NCBI GenBank assembly: GCA_028279895.1
Contig: JANQMY010000573.1
Location: forward strand, 1-35,605
DNA length: 35,605 nt
Origin: Alphaproteobacteria bacterium
GTDB taxonomy: Bacteria; Pseudomonadota; Alphaproteobacteria; JANQMY01
Direction of reading: 5' to 3'
Shown: piece after piece, positions 9,665 through 18,613 of the stretch
Layout: the number at the start of each line of letters is the position of its first letter
Numbering within the stretch: the first letter of the stretch is position 1
Program-made: the position numbers and the translations under genes
The notes under the pieces: model-generated
Seen by the model: the letters and a program-made list of their open reading frames with translations, nothing else
Database searches by the model: none
What the model was told of the DNA's origin: nothing

Positions 9665-9668
9665 CTAG
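8889..9668 (+). pseudogene. IS5-family transposase, disrupted
   Basis: ALEAFRFCLPRCGAKAKDDRLFLEALHYFTVHNISWRALPEQFGNWNSIWRRFDRLSRAG...FDSTVVRAHVSAAGAKG, then -1 frame EQDGQALGRSRGGFSTKIHLKTDHDGHPIAFDLTSGEAADS...VIADKGYDSAANRD. In-frame TGA near 9473, then KRFAILLYKGRARIEQAVGKLKRFKRIALRYEKTNE with two apparent 1-nt deletions near 9602 and 9631. Confidence 0.9.
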
Positions 9669-9913
9669 TAATGGAAGTACCGCGTCTTGCCGGCTGACAC
9701 CGGCTGTGGCGTGAAGGCAAATAGCGCAAACAGTCGGCCCACCCGCTTTACGCAGAGGGCAATTTATGATTGCATAGTCCAAGGTATGGAGACTGTTAAG
9801 AACTGGAAGCGCACTAGATCAACTAAGTCTGAGTGAGGTTCTGCAAACTACAGGAATTTTGTCGAGCATCTGTTTTGACTTTGGATGCAACGCAGCATCG
9901 GGGGGATGAATCA

Positions 9914-10429
9914 ATGGGGCAGCGCAAAACAGCGCTAGTGTTATCAGCAATCATTTTCTTAAGTGGATGTGCGTCCGGCCCGGGAAGTACCGCGATGGAC
10001 CGCGCAATCACAAAGTGCGTGTTGTCAATCGGCGCAGGGGCAGCATTGGGCGCAGTAATCGGGAGTCAGGCTGGCAGCGCTGGCAAAGGAGCTGCCATCG
10101 GGGGAGCCGTAGGAGCTGGAGCTTGCGCCATTTTTATTAAGTTGGCTAACGACGAAGACAGGGCCCGAATTCGCGCACTTGAGGAACAGGCCATCAGGCA
10201 AAACCAATCAAGAGTTCAGTCGTTTCAATCGAAGGATGGATCACAAGTCACAGTTCAAACAAGGGTTAGCGAAGCGCCCGTGCCGAAATCGTCGGCAAAT
10301 ACAGAACCAGAATATACAGCCTGTAGATATTCTGAGCAGACAGTAAGCCTAGAAGGGCAAAGCGCGAGAGTTGAGCCGCAATTGTGGTGTCGATTAGAGC
10401 CCGGTGATTGGCAGCCAGTTAATCCGTAA
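9914..10429 (+). CDS. glycine-zipper lipoprotein
   Basis: Lipobox LSGC in MGQRKTALVLSAIIFLSGCASG; SIGAGAALGAVIGSQAGSAGKGAAIGGAVGAGACA glycine zipper. Confidence 0.75.
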   Translation: MGQRKTALVLSAIIFLSGCASGPGSTAMDRAITKCVLSIGAGAALGAVIGSQAGSAGKGAAIGGAVGAGACAIFIKLANDEDRARIRALEEQAIRQNQSRVQSFQSKDGSQVTVQTRVSEAPVPKSSANTEPEYTACRYSEQTVSLEGQSARVEPQLWCRLEPGDWQPVNP

Positions 10430-10524
10430 ACGTTTCTTTGTATGACTGCCCAGATCTGTGATCTGCGGATTTATTGTTGAACATGGCTTGGATACGCGGA
10501 GGGCCTTTTTAAGGGGGGCATATC

Positions 10525-11832
10525 GTGGAAGACTTGCAAGACATCGACGAATACTCGACTGCAGACTTTGGCCGAAAGAGTTCCGCCTATAATGAATTGA
10601 TAGGGGAATTGGAGAATGAAGTTTCCCAAGAGTCTATAGAGCTTTCCGATTTTGTAGGACGACAACCAGCCTACCTTACCCCTGTAATGCTGGCTTGGTA
10701 CCAAGACCACGTGGAAGCGAAACGCATAGGGGCGCTGGCGACAATTGATGCTATCTTCTCAAGTATAGGCGAAAAGGGGCGCACAGTATTTCTTGCGTTA
10801 GAGACAGATCGAATTGAGGATGACCGCCTCGATAGAAAGCGAACGATTAAGAAAGCTCATATTGATCGAAACCAGGCAGCATACGGAAGGCTGTCAGCCT
10901 TGCGCGAGGCGATGGAAAGCGCAGAGCAACTCTATCAGGATAAGCAAAACGATCATGGGGGAAGGCACCCAACGGTTCCTGGCTGGTGGTATTGGTTGCT
11001 TCTTGGGTTTGTCGGTATTTTTGAAGCAATGATCAACTTCGAGAGCTTTTCAGCACTTAACTTTATGACACCTGCAATTGCCCTAGGATCGACGGTTGTG
11101 ATCGCAATTGTTTTAGCGCTAGCTTCCCATTTGCACGGCACTTTGATTAAGCAATGGAGCTATTATTTCGGTGAGCACCGCGAAGATATAGATAGATTTG
11201 CAGCACACAGAATGTGGGTGCTGGGATCGATAGCGTTGGGCGCAGTTTTGGGGAGCGTTTGGTATGCGCGCGCCGCCTATTTGGCTGAGTCAATTACGGA
11301 GGCCGCGATAATCGGGGGCACGGAACCAAGTTGGCTTTCGACCGTTGGCGGATCCCTTCTGTTGAACCTAGCTGTCTACATTGCGGGAGTCATAATTGCG
11401 TATCTGTCTCATGATCGGGACCCTTCATTTACAGATGCTTTTTTAACCCGTGCGAAGTTTCAACGGCAGTATCGGGCAGCGCAGGAAAAAATAGAGCGGG
11501 CGAACAATAGGCAATTCCGCAGGATTGATGCTGAGGCCGAAGAGAGGCTAAAGGCCGCCAGAGCAGCCGACAGAGTCCTGAGAAATCGACATAGAAATGA
11601 GTATCGAGAGGCTGAAAGGCAATTCAAACGATTAGTAGCGAAGGACGCTGCAGTCGAGTCAACGTTGAACGATTACAGAAACAAACTTGTTGCCGCTGCT
11701 AGGGGGCAAAAGCTGATGATCAAGGTTCCTGCTCAGATTAGAACAGAAGACAGCGATGTGGAGCTTATTAGCCCCCAAAAATTCAATGCTAAACCCATAA
11801 GGCTTAAATACATACTTTCCCATAAGGCTTAA
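10525..11832 (+). CDS. uncharacterised membrane protein with about 4 TM segments and a long C-terminal coiled coil
   Basis: TM segments in WWYWLLLGFVGIFEAMINF, AIALGSTVVIAIVLALASHL, MWVLGSIALGAVLGSVWYA, GGSLLLNLAVYIAGVIIAYL; charged coiled coil RAKFQRQYRAAQEKIERANNRQFRRIDAEAEERLKAARAADR. Confidence 0.75.
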   Translation: MEDLQDIDEYSTADFGRKSSAYNELIGELENEVSQESIELSDFVGRQPAYLTPVMLAWYQDHVEAKRIGALATIDAIFSSIGEKGRTVFLALETDRIEDDRLDRKRTIKKAHIDRNQAAYGRLSALREAMESAEQLYQDKQNDHGGRHPTVPGWWYWLLLGFVGIFEAMINFESFSALNFMTPAIALGSTVVIAIVLALASHLHGTLIKQWSYYFGEHREDIDRFAAHRMWVLGSIALGAVLGSVWYARAAYLAESITEAAIIGGTEPSWLSTVGGSLLLNLAVYIAGVIIAYLSHDRDPSFTDAFLTRAKFQRQYRAAQEKIERANNRQFRRIDAEAEERLKAARAADRVLRNRHRNEYREAERQFKRLVAKDAAVESTLNDYRNKLVAAARGQKLMIKVPAQIRTEDSDVELISPQKFNAKPIRLKYILSHKA

Positions 11833-11868
11833 ATACATACTTTCCCATAAGGCTTAAATACATACTTT
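11794..11868. repeat. 3 x 25-bp perfect tandem repeat (cccataaggcttaaatacatacttt)
   Basis: Units 11794-11818, 11819-11843 and 11844-11868 are identical by direct reading. Confidence 0.97.
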
Positions 11869-11880
11869 AGGAACCGCGAG

Positions 11881-13137
11881 ATGCTTCGACACCTAATAAT
11901 GGCCGCAATTGTCGCTCTGCTGCTTTGCGGAACGGGACAAAACGCTTACGCGGTCAAGATTGAAGATGGTTTCTGTAATCTTCAAGGATATGAAAGTGCG
12001 AAACGTCAGACGCTAATTCTGATCGATGGACAGCTAGTTGTCGACGAACCGGACGGAAAGCGCGCGAAGCAAAATCAGGTCTGGCGAGAGTTTGTAGCAA
12101 ACCTTCTGAATACTAGAGATCCCGCCATCGGACAGAATTTTGCACCGAGAGAACAGATCAGTATAGGAATCCTTGAAGTCGACGGATCAGGAGTGAGGCA
12201 GACATTCAGAGGCTGCATACCTACCTATTCCAAAGAGGAAAGCGATGCTCTCAGTGCAAGCGGAAGTGCGGTTGATGAGTTCTTCGGAAGGGGATGGAAA
12301 GCAAATTTGGCTGATGCTCAAGACCGCTTTCGGCGCAAGATGGTCTTATCCCTCGTCGATGAGCTTCCGGAACGTACTCCACTAACAGAAATTGAAGAAA
12401 CCGTTGATACCTTCGCAAGAGGTTCTTTAACCTCTTCGATATCTCGCGGTTTAGGGATCAATGTCGAGCTAGGAGTGCCGCGAATCATCATCCTGACCAA
12501 GCTATCAGTGTATACGTTCCCCGCGACCGATCCGGTCGGTGCACGAAAGACGGGACGCGTGGATTCGGAAAGGCTAAATCTCGACCTTCAGCATGCAGAG
12601 GTTCATTTATTTGGAGCTGACGGAAGTGAGGGGAGTAGCGGCACCGAATATCTAAGGGCGTTTTTTCTGAGCGGTAAAGGGAAGTTAGAAACTATTTCAG
12701 GAAGAAATGGAGCGCTACAAGTGATTAATCCACCTCAATCTGTGAGGGTCTTTCAAGGTAAGGTGGTGTACCCAGACGGATCCTATCCGATGCGCATACG
12801 TTTATCGCTCGACCGCAATGGCATTGCTGTGAACTCCTGGGCAGAGGTGGTCTCGGATAGAAACCGTTATTCGCCATTTAGTGGCATTTTAACGTGCGAA
12901 TCGGACGAGCATTGTCAATTTATTGGGGACCGAGTATTCGCTCAGATTTGGAGCGACGATCCTGACCCGGAGCCTGAGTTCGAAAATTGGATGCCGTTTG
13001 CTGGATTTCGGCAATTGGAGTTTGAACTTAGGGGAAACCGAATCACAGGCTCAATTTCCGATAGTTCGGGATTCGTAGAGGGGATGGAAGACGGACTGAA
13101 ATTTGAACTCAATTTGGTTCCAGGCGGACTCTTTTGA
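11881..13137 (+). CDS. secreted uncharacterised protein, possibly vWA-like N-terminal fold
   Basis: Signal peptide MLRHLIMAAIVALLLCGTGQNAYA; RQTLILIDGQLVVDE resembles the first strand of vWA folds but lacks DxSxS. Confidence 0.7.
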   Translation: MLRHLIMAAIVALLLCGTGQNAYAVKIEDGFCNLQGYESAKRQTLILIDGQLVVDEPDGKRAKQNQVWREFVANLLNTRDPAIGQNFAPREQISIGILEVDGSGVRQTFRGCIPTYSKEESDALSASGSAVDEFFGRGWKANLADAQDRFRRKMVLSLVDELPERTPLTEIEETVDTFARGSLTSSISRGLGINVELGVPRIIILTKLSVYTFPATDPVGARKTGRVDSERLNLDLQHAEVHLFGADGSEGSSGTEYLRAFFLSGKGKLETISGRNGALQVINPPQSVRVFQGKVVYPDGSYPMRIRLSLDRNGIAVNSWAEVVSDRNRYSPFSGILTCESDEHCQFIGDRVFAQIWSDDPDPEPEFENWMPFAGFRQLEFELRGNRITGSISDSSGFVEGMEDGLKFELNLVPGGLF

Positions 13138-13149
13138 CGTGGTTGCAAC

Positions 13150-14058
13150 ATGGGTAATCACATTCGGCTTTGGCTTTTGGCTCTAATTCCAGCGGTTTTC
13201 CTCAACTCTCAATCTTTTGCAGATTGCCCGCCAGGATACCCAGAAGACCTTCCCTGTCCTCAAGCCCCGTATGAGACGGTAGAAATTGAACACGAAGACA
13301 GAAAGAAGCGGCTGCAAAGACTCTCCTCGGGATCGGCACGTCCCATCTTTTATACTGAACGACTAAACCCTGCCGAACACGGTTTACCAGATTTCCCGGT
13401 CAGCATACCGATATTAAGGGTCGTTTTTGATCAGGATGTTTTTTTTGACGTTGACAGTTCGGTGATCCGACCGGAGGCGTATTCGGTTCTGCAAACTGTT
13501 GCCGCAAGTCTGAAGCGCGAACCGCCAGATGTTGCATTGTTCATCGCAGGGCACACTGATTGGACCGGCTCTGAAGACTACAATTTTAATTTGGGTTTAG
13601 ACCGAGCGGAGGCCGTCGCGCGAGATTTAGTAAGGCGCGGCATTTATCAAGCCGGCGTCTATCGTGTTTCATTCGGTGAACTGGTGCCGATCGCAACGAA
13701 TACAACAGCTAAAGGGCGAGCAAAAAATCGCCGTGTTGAGTTCTTATTCGGTGCAAACCCAACCGCGGTTGTTAAATGGCTCGAAAAACAGCCAGTACAG
13801 ACTTGTGCTGCCCGATCCCAGAATGAAGTTAGCAGCTGCAAAAGAAAAATTGTTATCGAGGCAGCCAAAGTCGAAGTCGATCCGGGAGCGCAGAGCAAGG
13901 TAAGAGCCTTAGATAGGCGCCTTGTTGAAGTCGAAAATTCCACTGACCTGTCACGTGCAGAAATCGAGGCAGAGAAGGAAAAGATAGAAATAGAGCGACA
14001 GAAAATACCAGTTGACGTGACGACCAAAAAAATTCCGATCACCCTTCGTCGAAAGTAG
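13150..14058 (+). CDS. OmpA-family C-terminal domain protein
   Basis: Signal peptide; VFFDVDSSVIRPEAYSVLQTVAASLKREPPDVALFIAGHTDWTGSEDYNFNLGLDRAEAVARDLVRRGI...SFGELVPIATNTTAKGRAKNRRVEFLF. Confidence 0.92.
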   Translation: MGNHIRLWLLALIPAVFLNSQSFADCPPGYPEDLPCPQAPYETVEIEHEDRKKRLQRLSSGSARPIFYTERLNPAEHGLPDFPVSIPILRVVFDQDVFFDVDSSVIRPEAYSVLQTVAASLKREPPDVALFIAGHTDWTGSEDYNFNLGLDRAEAVARDLVRRGIYQAGVYRVSFGELVPIATNTTAKGRAKNRRVEFLFGANPTAVVKWLEKQPVQTCAARSQNEVSSCKRKIVIEAAKVEVDPGAQSKVRALDRRLVEVENSTDLSRAEIEAEKEKIEIERQKIPVDVTTKKIPITLRRK

Positions 14059-14064
14059 CGCGCG

Positions 14065-14988
14065 TTGTCGAAACAAATAGCGCAGAGTTCACTCTTGCTG
14101 ATTTGTATGGGCCTATGCGCATGTTTTGCTAACGCTTCGCTAATGTCGGCGCACGCCATGTGGATTCCCTACGGTGAAACGCAGCTGCGGCCCGAAACAG
14201 CGCAAGAGCTGTCTCTCAGATGTAGAGAAGACCACCCCGACGCGACCACAAACCCCTCGAATCCAGGAGGTCTTTCGATCGTTAACGCGAATGGAGCTCG
14301 AGCACTTTGCATGTATGGCAGCCTTGAGCGTGTCCCGATTGCCAAATTAAGCGAGCTTCTTCGAACGATTGTTGTAGACACTGTTGTGCTGAGGTCAACC
14401 GGAGGCCCAGTCAAAGTTTGGCTCTCTTTGGCCGAAGCGCTGGTCAACAACGTTTCAAACATAGTGGTTGATGACGCCTGCTTTTCGAGTTGCGCGAATT
14501 ATGCGTTCGTCTTAGGCCGCTGGCGTCAATCGAATGAAAGTGCTCTAGTTGTTTGGCATGGCGGCCCAACTGGGCAAACAGAAGATCTCGCCGATACCAT
14601 AAGAAAATCGGGTGCAGCATTCTCTATGAGCACAAAGCTTGAGAAAGACTATAAGGACTTAGCCGCCCGTACAATTAGCCTTTACGAGCGCCTTAAAATC
14701 AATCCAGAAATACTGGATATTACTCAGCCGACAAACCCTCCAGCCCGAGCAGTAGAACTTGCGCAAAATATTCTTGGTTCGACAGAGAATGTCCCGCCAT
14801 TCTCGGGTTACGCGCTTCCGCCAGAAACCCTATCGAAATGTTTTGGACTCACAGGGATGGATCAACTTTGGTACCCTTCGAACCCAAACGCCATCACTAG
14901 GATCGGTTTCGAGCGATCGCGCTCTCTCTTTCTTGCTGCAATACCGGAAGAACTGCAAAAATTGCCGTGCATGGCACCTAAGTTGTGA
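14065..14988 (+). CDS. periplasmic ClpP/crotonase-fold-like protein (COG3904-like), TTG start
   Basis: VVLRSTGGPVKVWLSLAEALVNNVSNIVVDDACFSSCANYAFVLG matches the S/GG...CxSxCa...G pattern of periplasmic ClpP-like proteins; 6 nt after the OmpA gene. Confidence 0.65.
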   Translation: MSKQIAQSSLLLICMGLCACFANASLMSAHAMWIPYGETQLRPETAQELSLRCREDHPDATTNPSNPGGLSIVNANGARALCMYGSLERVPIAKLSELLRTIVVDTVVLRSTGGPVKVWLSLAEALVNNVSNIVVDDACFSSCANYAFVLGRWRQSNESALVVWHGGPTGQTEDLADTIRKSGAAFSMSTKLEKDYKDLAARTISLYERLKINPEILDITQPTNPPARAVELAQNILGSTENVPPFSGYALPPETLSKCFGLTGMDQLWYPSNPNAITRIGFERSRSLFLAAIPEELQKLPCMAPKL

Positions 14989-15047
14989 TGTTTCATTAGG
15001 TTGTCCATTCGGGCCTGATCCGGGATGGAATCCGGTTAACCCGTCCG

Positions 15048-15132
15048 ATCGCCTGCCTGCGCGAAGCCTAAGCTTCGCCCTGCGGGCCATAGCCCTTCGG
15101 GCGACGGGTCGTTCGGCGAAGGCAGGCGCGAC
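15048..15132. repeat. palindromic intergenic repeat (RIME/BIME-like)
   Basis: tcgcctgcctgcgcgaa...ttcggcgaaggcaggcgcga imperfect arms with internal hairpins gaagcctaagcttc and gcccttcgggc. Confidence 0.6.
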
Positions 15133-15593
15133 CAATTGTGAATCCCCATAGCGTTTTGGGGCATGATCATGTTTCTGTGAAAAATGATCATGCCGTAGAG
15201 CGCGATCGTTTCAGATGGAATGCCCCTTAAGCGATGAACGTGATCTCATTCGGTAGATGGAGTGGCATCGGCGTTGCACCCAAGCAGATGGACCACCGCA
15301 GCCATTAGCCCAACACATGCAAGGTTCAGCGCGAAAGCTTTTCGAGAGTAGATCGGAAAATCCTATCGACGTAATCCCCCTGCTGTTTTGAGAAATGGCG
15401 TACAGCACTAGCAAAACTGCCCTTTGCAAGAGGGCGCAAAGACGGAATAGGGCTTCAGCCGTGGGACCTGGGATTATGCATTTGGCGAAAGTCGCCCTGG
15501 TCTGCCAGACCAAACGGCCTATATCCGGGCCACGAATTCATGCGCAACAAAAAACCGCGCGGCATTTGAACATCGGGAGGTAGGGCGCGGCCC

Positions 15594-17027
15594 ATGGAGG
15601 AAGATCGTAAGCTTTCGGCGGGGCCGGTCGGCGTTGCCGCAGAGGGGCAGGTTGCGCAGACGGTAGACGCCGCCGCGAAAGGGCCGGCGGCGCAGGGAAG
15701 CAGCACCTCATCAACCCTGGGCATGCCGAGCTATCCAAGCCACGCCAGTCTCCTTGGCGTACAGGTCAGCTATCGGGCGTATGTGCTTTTCCTGCTGACG
15801 GCGGTCTATCTGATCAACTTCGTCGACCGTCAGATCATCTCGATCTTGCTGCCTTTTATCAAAGAAGAGTTTCAAGTCAGCGATACTTGGCTTGGCCTGC
15901 TGAGCGGCCTGGCCTTCGGCCTGTTCTATGCGACCCTCGGCATTCCGATTGCGCGCTTCGCCGACCGGCACAGCCGCAAGACGATCATCTCGGTTTCGCT
16001 CGCCCTGTTTTCCTTTATGACGGTGGTGTGCGGACTTGCCACCCAGTTCTGGCACCTTTTCTTGGCGCGTATGGGCGTGGGTGTTGGCGAAGCCGGAACC
16101 AGCCCGCCGTCTCATTCCATCATCGCGGATCTTTACAAGCCCGAGGAGCGCGCGACGGCCATGGGCATTTTCGCTCTGGGCGTGCCTCTGGGCATCATGG
16201 TCGGCTTCTTTGCCGGCGGCCAGATCGCGGCGGCCTTCGATTGGCGCGTCGCGTTCATTGCAGCGGGCCTGCCGGGCTTGTTCCTTGCGCTCATCGTCTA
16301 TTTCAGCCTGCGGGATCCGCCGCGCGGCCTCGCGGATAACCGCCATCACGAAGAAGCCGAACAGCCGCCCCTTGGCGAAGTCGTTCGGATCCTGATCGCA
16401 AGGCGCTCCTTTGTACACATCTGCCTTGGCGCCGCGCTTAGTGCGTTGGTCGGGTATGGCGTTGCCCAATGGGTGCCGTCCTATCTTGTCCGTACCCATC
16501 AGATGGATATCGGGACGGTCGGCCTCGTCCTCGCCGTTATCTTCGGTGTGTTCGGCGGCATCGGCACGTTCTTTGGCGGATATCTTGCGGACAAGTTGGC
16601 GCAACGGGATGTGCGCTGGACCATGTGGCTGCCGGCTTTAGGGGTGACGGTCGCGACGCCGTTCGCGCTCTTTTTCTATCTCTCCGACATGGTCGTGATC
16701 GGCATCCTTGCCTTCCTGGTGCCAGCGACGCTGAGCGCGATTTTCCTGGCGCCGGCGCTTGCGATCTGCCAGTCCCTTGTTCCGACCGCGATGCGGGCGA
16801 CCACGTCGGCGGTGTTTTTGTTCATCACCAACATTGTTGGTTTGGGCCTGGGGCCGCTGGCCATTGGGGCGCTGAGCGATCTGTTGTTGCCGGCGGCCGG
16901 CGACGCCAGCACGGCGCTGCGCTGGTCGCTTGCCCTTGTGTCGCTCATCGGGCTTTGGTCCGCCTTCCATATGTATTTGGCTTCGCGCTCGTTGAAAGCC
17001 GATCTCGCGCGGGGTGAAATGACCTAA
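15594..17027 (+). CDS. MFS transporter (spinster-like)
   Basis: About 12 TM; LLTAVYLINFVDRQIISILLPFIKEEFQVSDTWLGLLSGLAFGLFYATLGIPIARFADRHSRKTIISVSLALFSFMTVVCGLA. Confidence 0.93.
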   Translation: MEEDRKLSAGPVGVAAEGQVAQTVDAAAKGPAAQGSSTSSTLGMPSYPSHASLLGVQVSYRAYVLFLLTAVYLINFVDRQIISILLPFIKEEFQVSDTWLGLLSGLAFGLFYATLGIPIARFADRHSRKTIISVSLALFSFMTVVCGLATQFWHLFLARMGVGVGEAGTSPPSHSIIADLYKPEERATAMGIFALGVPLGIMVGFFAGGQIAAAFDWRVAFIAAGLPGLFLALIVYFSLRDPPRGLADNRHHEEAEQPPLGEVVRILIARRSFVHICLGAALSALVGYGVAQWVPSYLVRTHQMDIGTVGLVLAVIFGVFGGIGTFFGGYLADKLAQRDVRWTMWLPALGVTVATPFALFFYLSDMVVIGILAFLVPATLSAIFLAPALAICQSLVPTAMRATTSAVFLFITNIVGLGLGPLAIGALSDLLLPAAGDASTALRWSLALVSLIGLWSAFHMYLASRSLKADLARGEMT

Positions 17028-17109
17028 GGGCTAGGCGAGGGCGCACGAGAGAGTATTGTTCGGCTCGAAGCTGATCCCTCCCTAAAGCGATAGAGGAAGG
17101 GCGGGAAGA

Positions 17110-18186
17110 TTGACTTTGCCAAACCGCGACTCACGTGGGCTTCCCGCAGAACCACTCGGAACTGGCGGCGCTTTTGTGCTTGGACCGGGGCGATGCGGTT
17201 CAACCATGCTTTCGGATATTCTAAACACGCATCCAGATATACTGAGCCTGTCTGAGTTCTTTTCGATGCAGGGCACGCGCGGACTTCTGCCCGGTAAACT
17301 CAGTGGTTGGTCTTATTGGAAACGATTGTCCCGGCCGACCAAAAGTGTGCGTCTCATTATGACGCCGGAAAACGCGCCCAATGAGTTTCTCTACCGCACC
17401 GGGATGGGACGTTTTCCAATCGACAACGTACCGCCATTGCTCGCGAGCGCATTGCCCCATTTGAGTGATAATCCGGATGCGCTTTTTGATGAAGTGGCGA
17501 AGACGGTGCCCAGTCAACCGAAACAAACCGTCGAAGCTCACCATTCGATGTTATTCAAGCGCCTGATGGAGCTTTGTGGCGGCCGGGTCTGGGTGGAGCG
17601 AACCGGCATGTCGATCATGTATGCGCGACTGCTGCCGAAGCTCTTTCCGGCCGCCAAGTATATCATAATGTATCGAGACGGCCGGGACGTGGTGCTGTCG
17701 TTCCAAGCGTTCAAACCAATCCGCCCAATGATCTGGAATTGGACGTGGTTCCGTAAGATCGGACCGAACCTGTTGGATCTTGATTATCCGTCCGGCAGAA
17801 ATCGGCGTTTGCGGTTCAATGAGCGGTTCTTCGGACCTGCATTGCTTGTAAAGTGGATGCTGAACAATCCGCCGCCGTTGAAGGCGTGCGCAGAGTTTTG
17901 GAGCCATGCCACGCTGCAAAGCCTCCCGGAGTTCGATGTGCTTGCGCCGGAGCGCCGGACCTTTTTGCGCTTCGAAACACTGACGGCCGATCCACATTCT
18001 GAACTCACAAGACTAATAGAGTTTCTAGATATCGATATCGATGGAAAGTGGCTGGAACGTGCGTCGCGCATTCCTAAGCGTCTCGAGCCTCGCTGGACAA
18101 CGTTGGACACCGAACGGCAGAAGAACTTAACCGCTTGGACAGAAGAAGCGCGAGACGCTGTGGACCGGATGTTCCAAGAGCATTGA
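17110..18186 (+). CDS. sulfotransferase family protein
   Basis: PAPS-binding loop FVLGPGRCGSTMLSDILNTHPDILSLSEFF; KYIIMYRDGRDVVLSFQ. Confidence 0.88.
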   Translation: MTLPNRDSRGLPAEPLGTGGAFVLGPGRCGSTMLSDILNTHPDILSLSEFFSMQGTRGLLPGKLSGWSYWKRLSRPTKSVRLIMTPENAPNEFLYRTGMGRFPIDNVPPLLASALPHLSDNPDALFDEVAKTVPSQPKQTVEAHHSMLFKRLMELCGGRVWVERTGMSIMYARLLPKLFPAAKYIIMYRDGRDVVLSFQAFKPIRPMIWNWTWFRKIGPNLLDLDYPSGRNRRLRFNERFFGPALLVKWMLNNPPPLKACAEFWSHATLQSLPEFDVLAPERRTFLRFETLTADPHSELTRLIEFLDIDIDGKWLERASRIPKRLEPRWTTLDTERQKNLTAWTEEARDAVDRMFQEH

Positions 18187-18613
18187 CGTCATGCCGTCCG
18201 TGTTCTTGGGCCAAGTACGAACACCAGATCTGGTAAGCTTTTCAACCACGAGAGTAGAGCTGAAACTGGCATCGTTGGATCGGGCAAGCTCCCGGATCTA
18301 ATTCTAAATCCATAAGGCGCATAATATATATTATGGAAAATATCATGTAGGTTGGGGCGACGGAAACCGGCCTAACGTGCCTGTGTCCTCCACGCGGCAA
18401 GCCGCTTCAGGTCAATCGTTTGGGCCGTCGCCGGCAAAGTATCGCAAGCGGTCTGACGGCGAGCGAATGCACACGATTAGATTGCCTTTCCTTTATTTCT
18501 TCTACTCAAGATAAGTATCGACAAAGAGAATTGTAACGGTTTGCAGTCATACTCTCATGTATTGAAAGTAGAGAGGATCACGTCACAATACGAGAACAAG
18601 GAACGCCGTCCTC

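Noticed and set aside
11794-11868. Repeat considered as a CRISPR array
   Set aside because: Copies are contiguous with no spacers and no cas genes nearby; it is a simple tandem duplication.
15211-15513. 100-aa minus-strand ORF in the island-flanking intergenic region
   Set aside because: No signal peptide, domain or clear RBS; composition not convincing, so not called as a gene.
15711-16604. 297-aa minus-strand ORF
   Set aside because: Antisense shadow of the MFS gene; charged low-complexity translation typical of GC-rich reverse frames.
18320-18335. Perfect 16-bp palindrome cataatatatattatg upstream of the 18614 gene
   Set aside because: AT-rich palindrome in AT-rich intergenic DNA; could be an operator but there is no second copy or matching regulator to support it.
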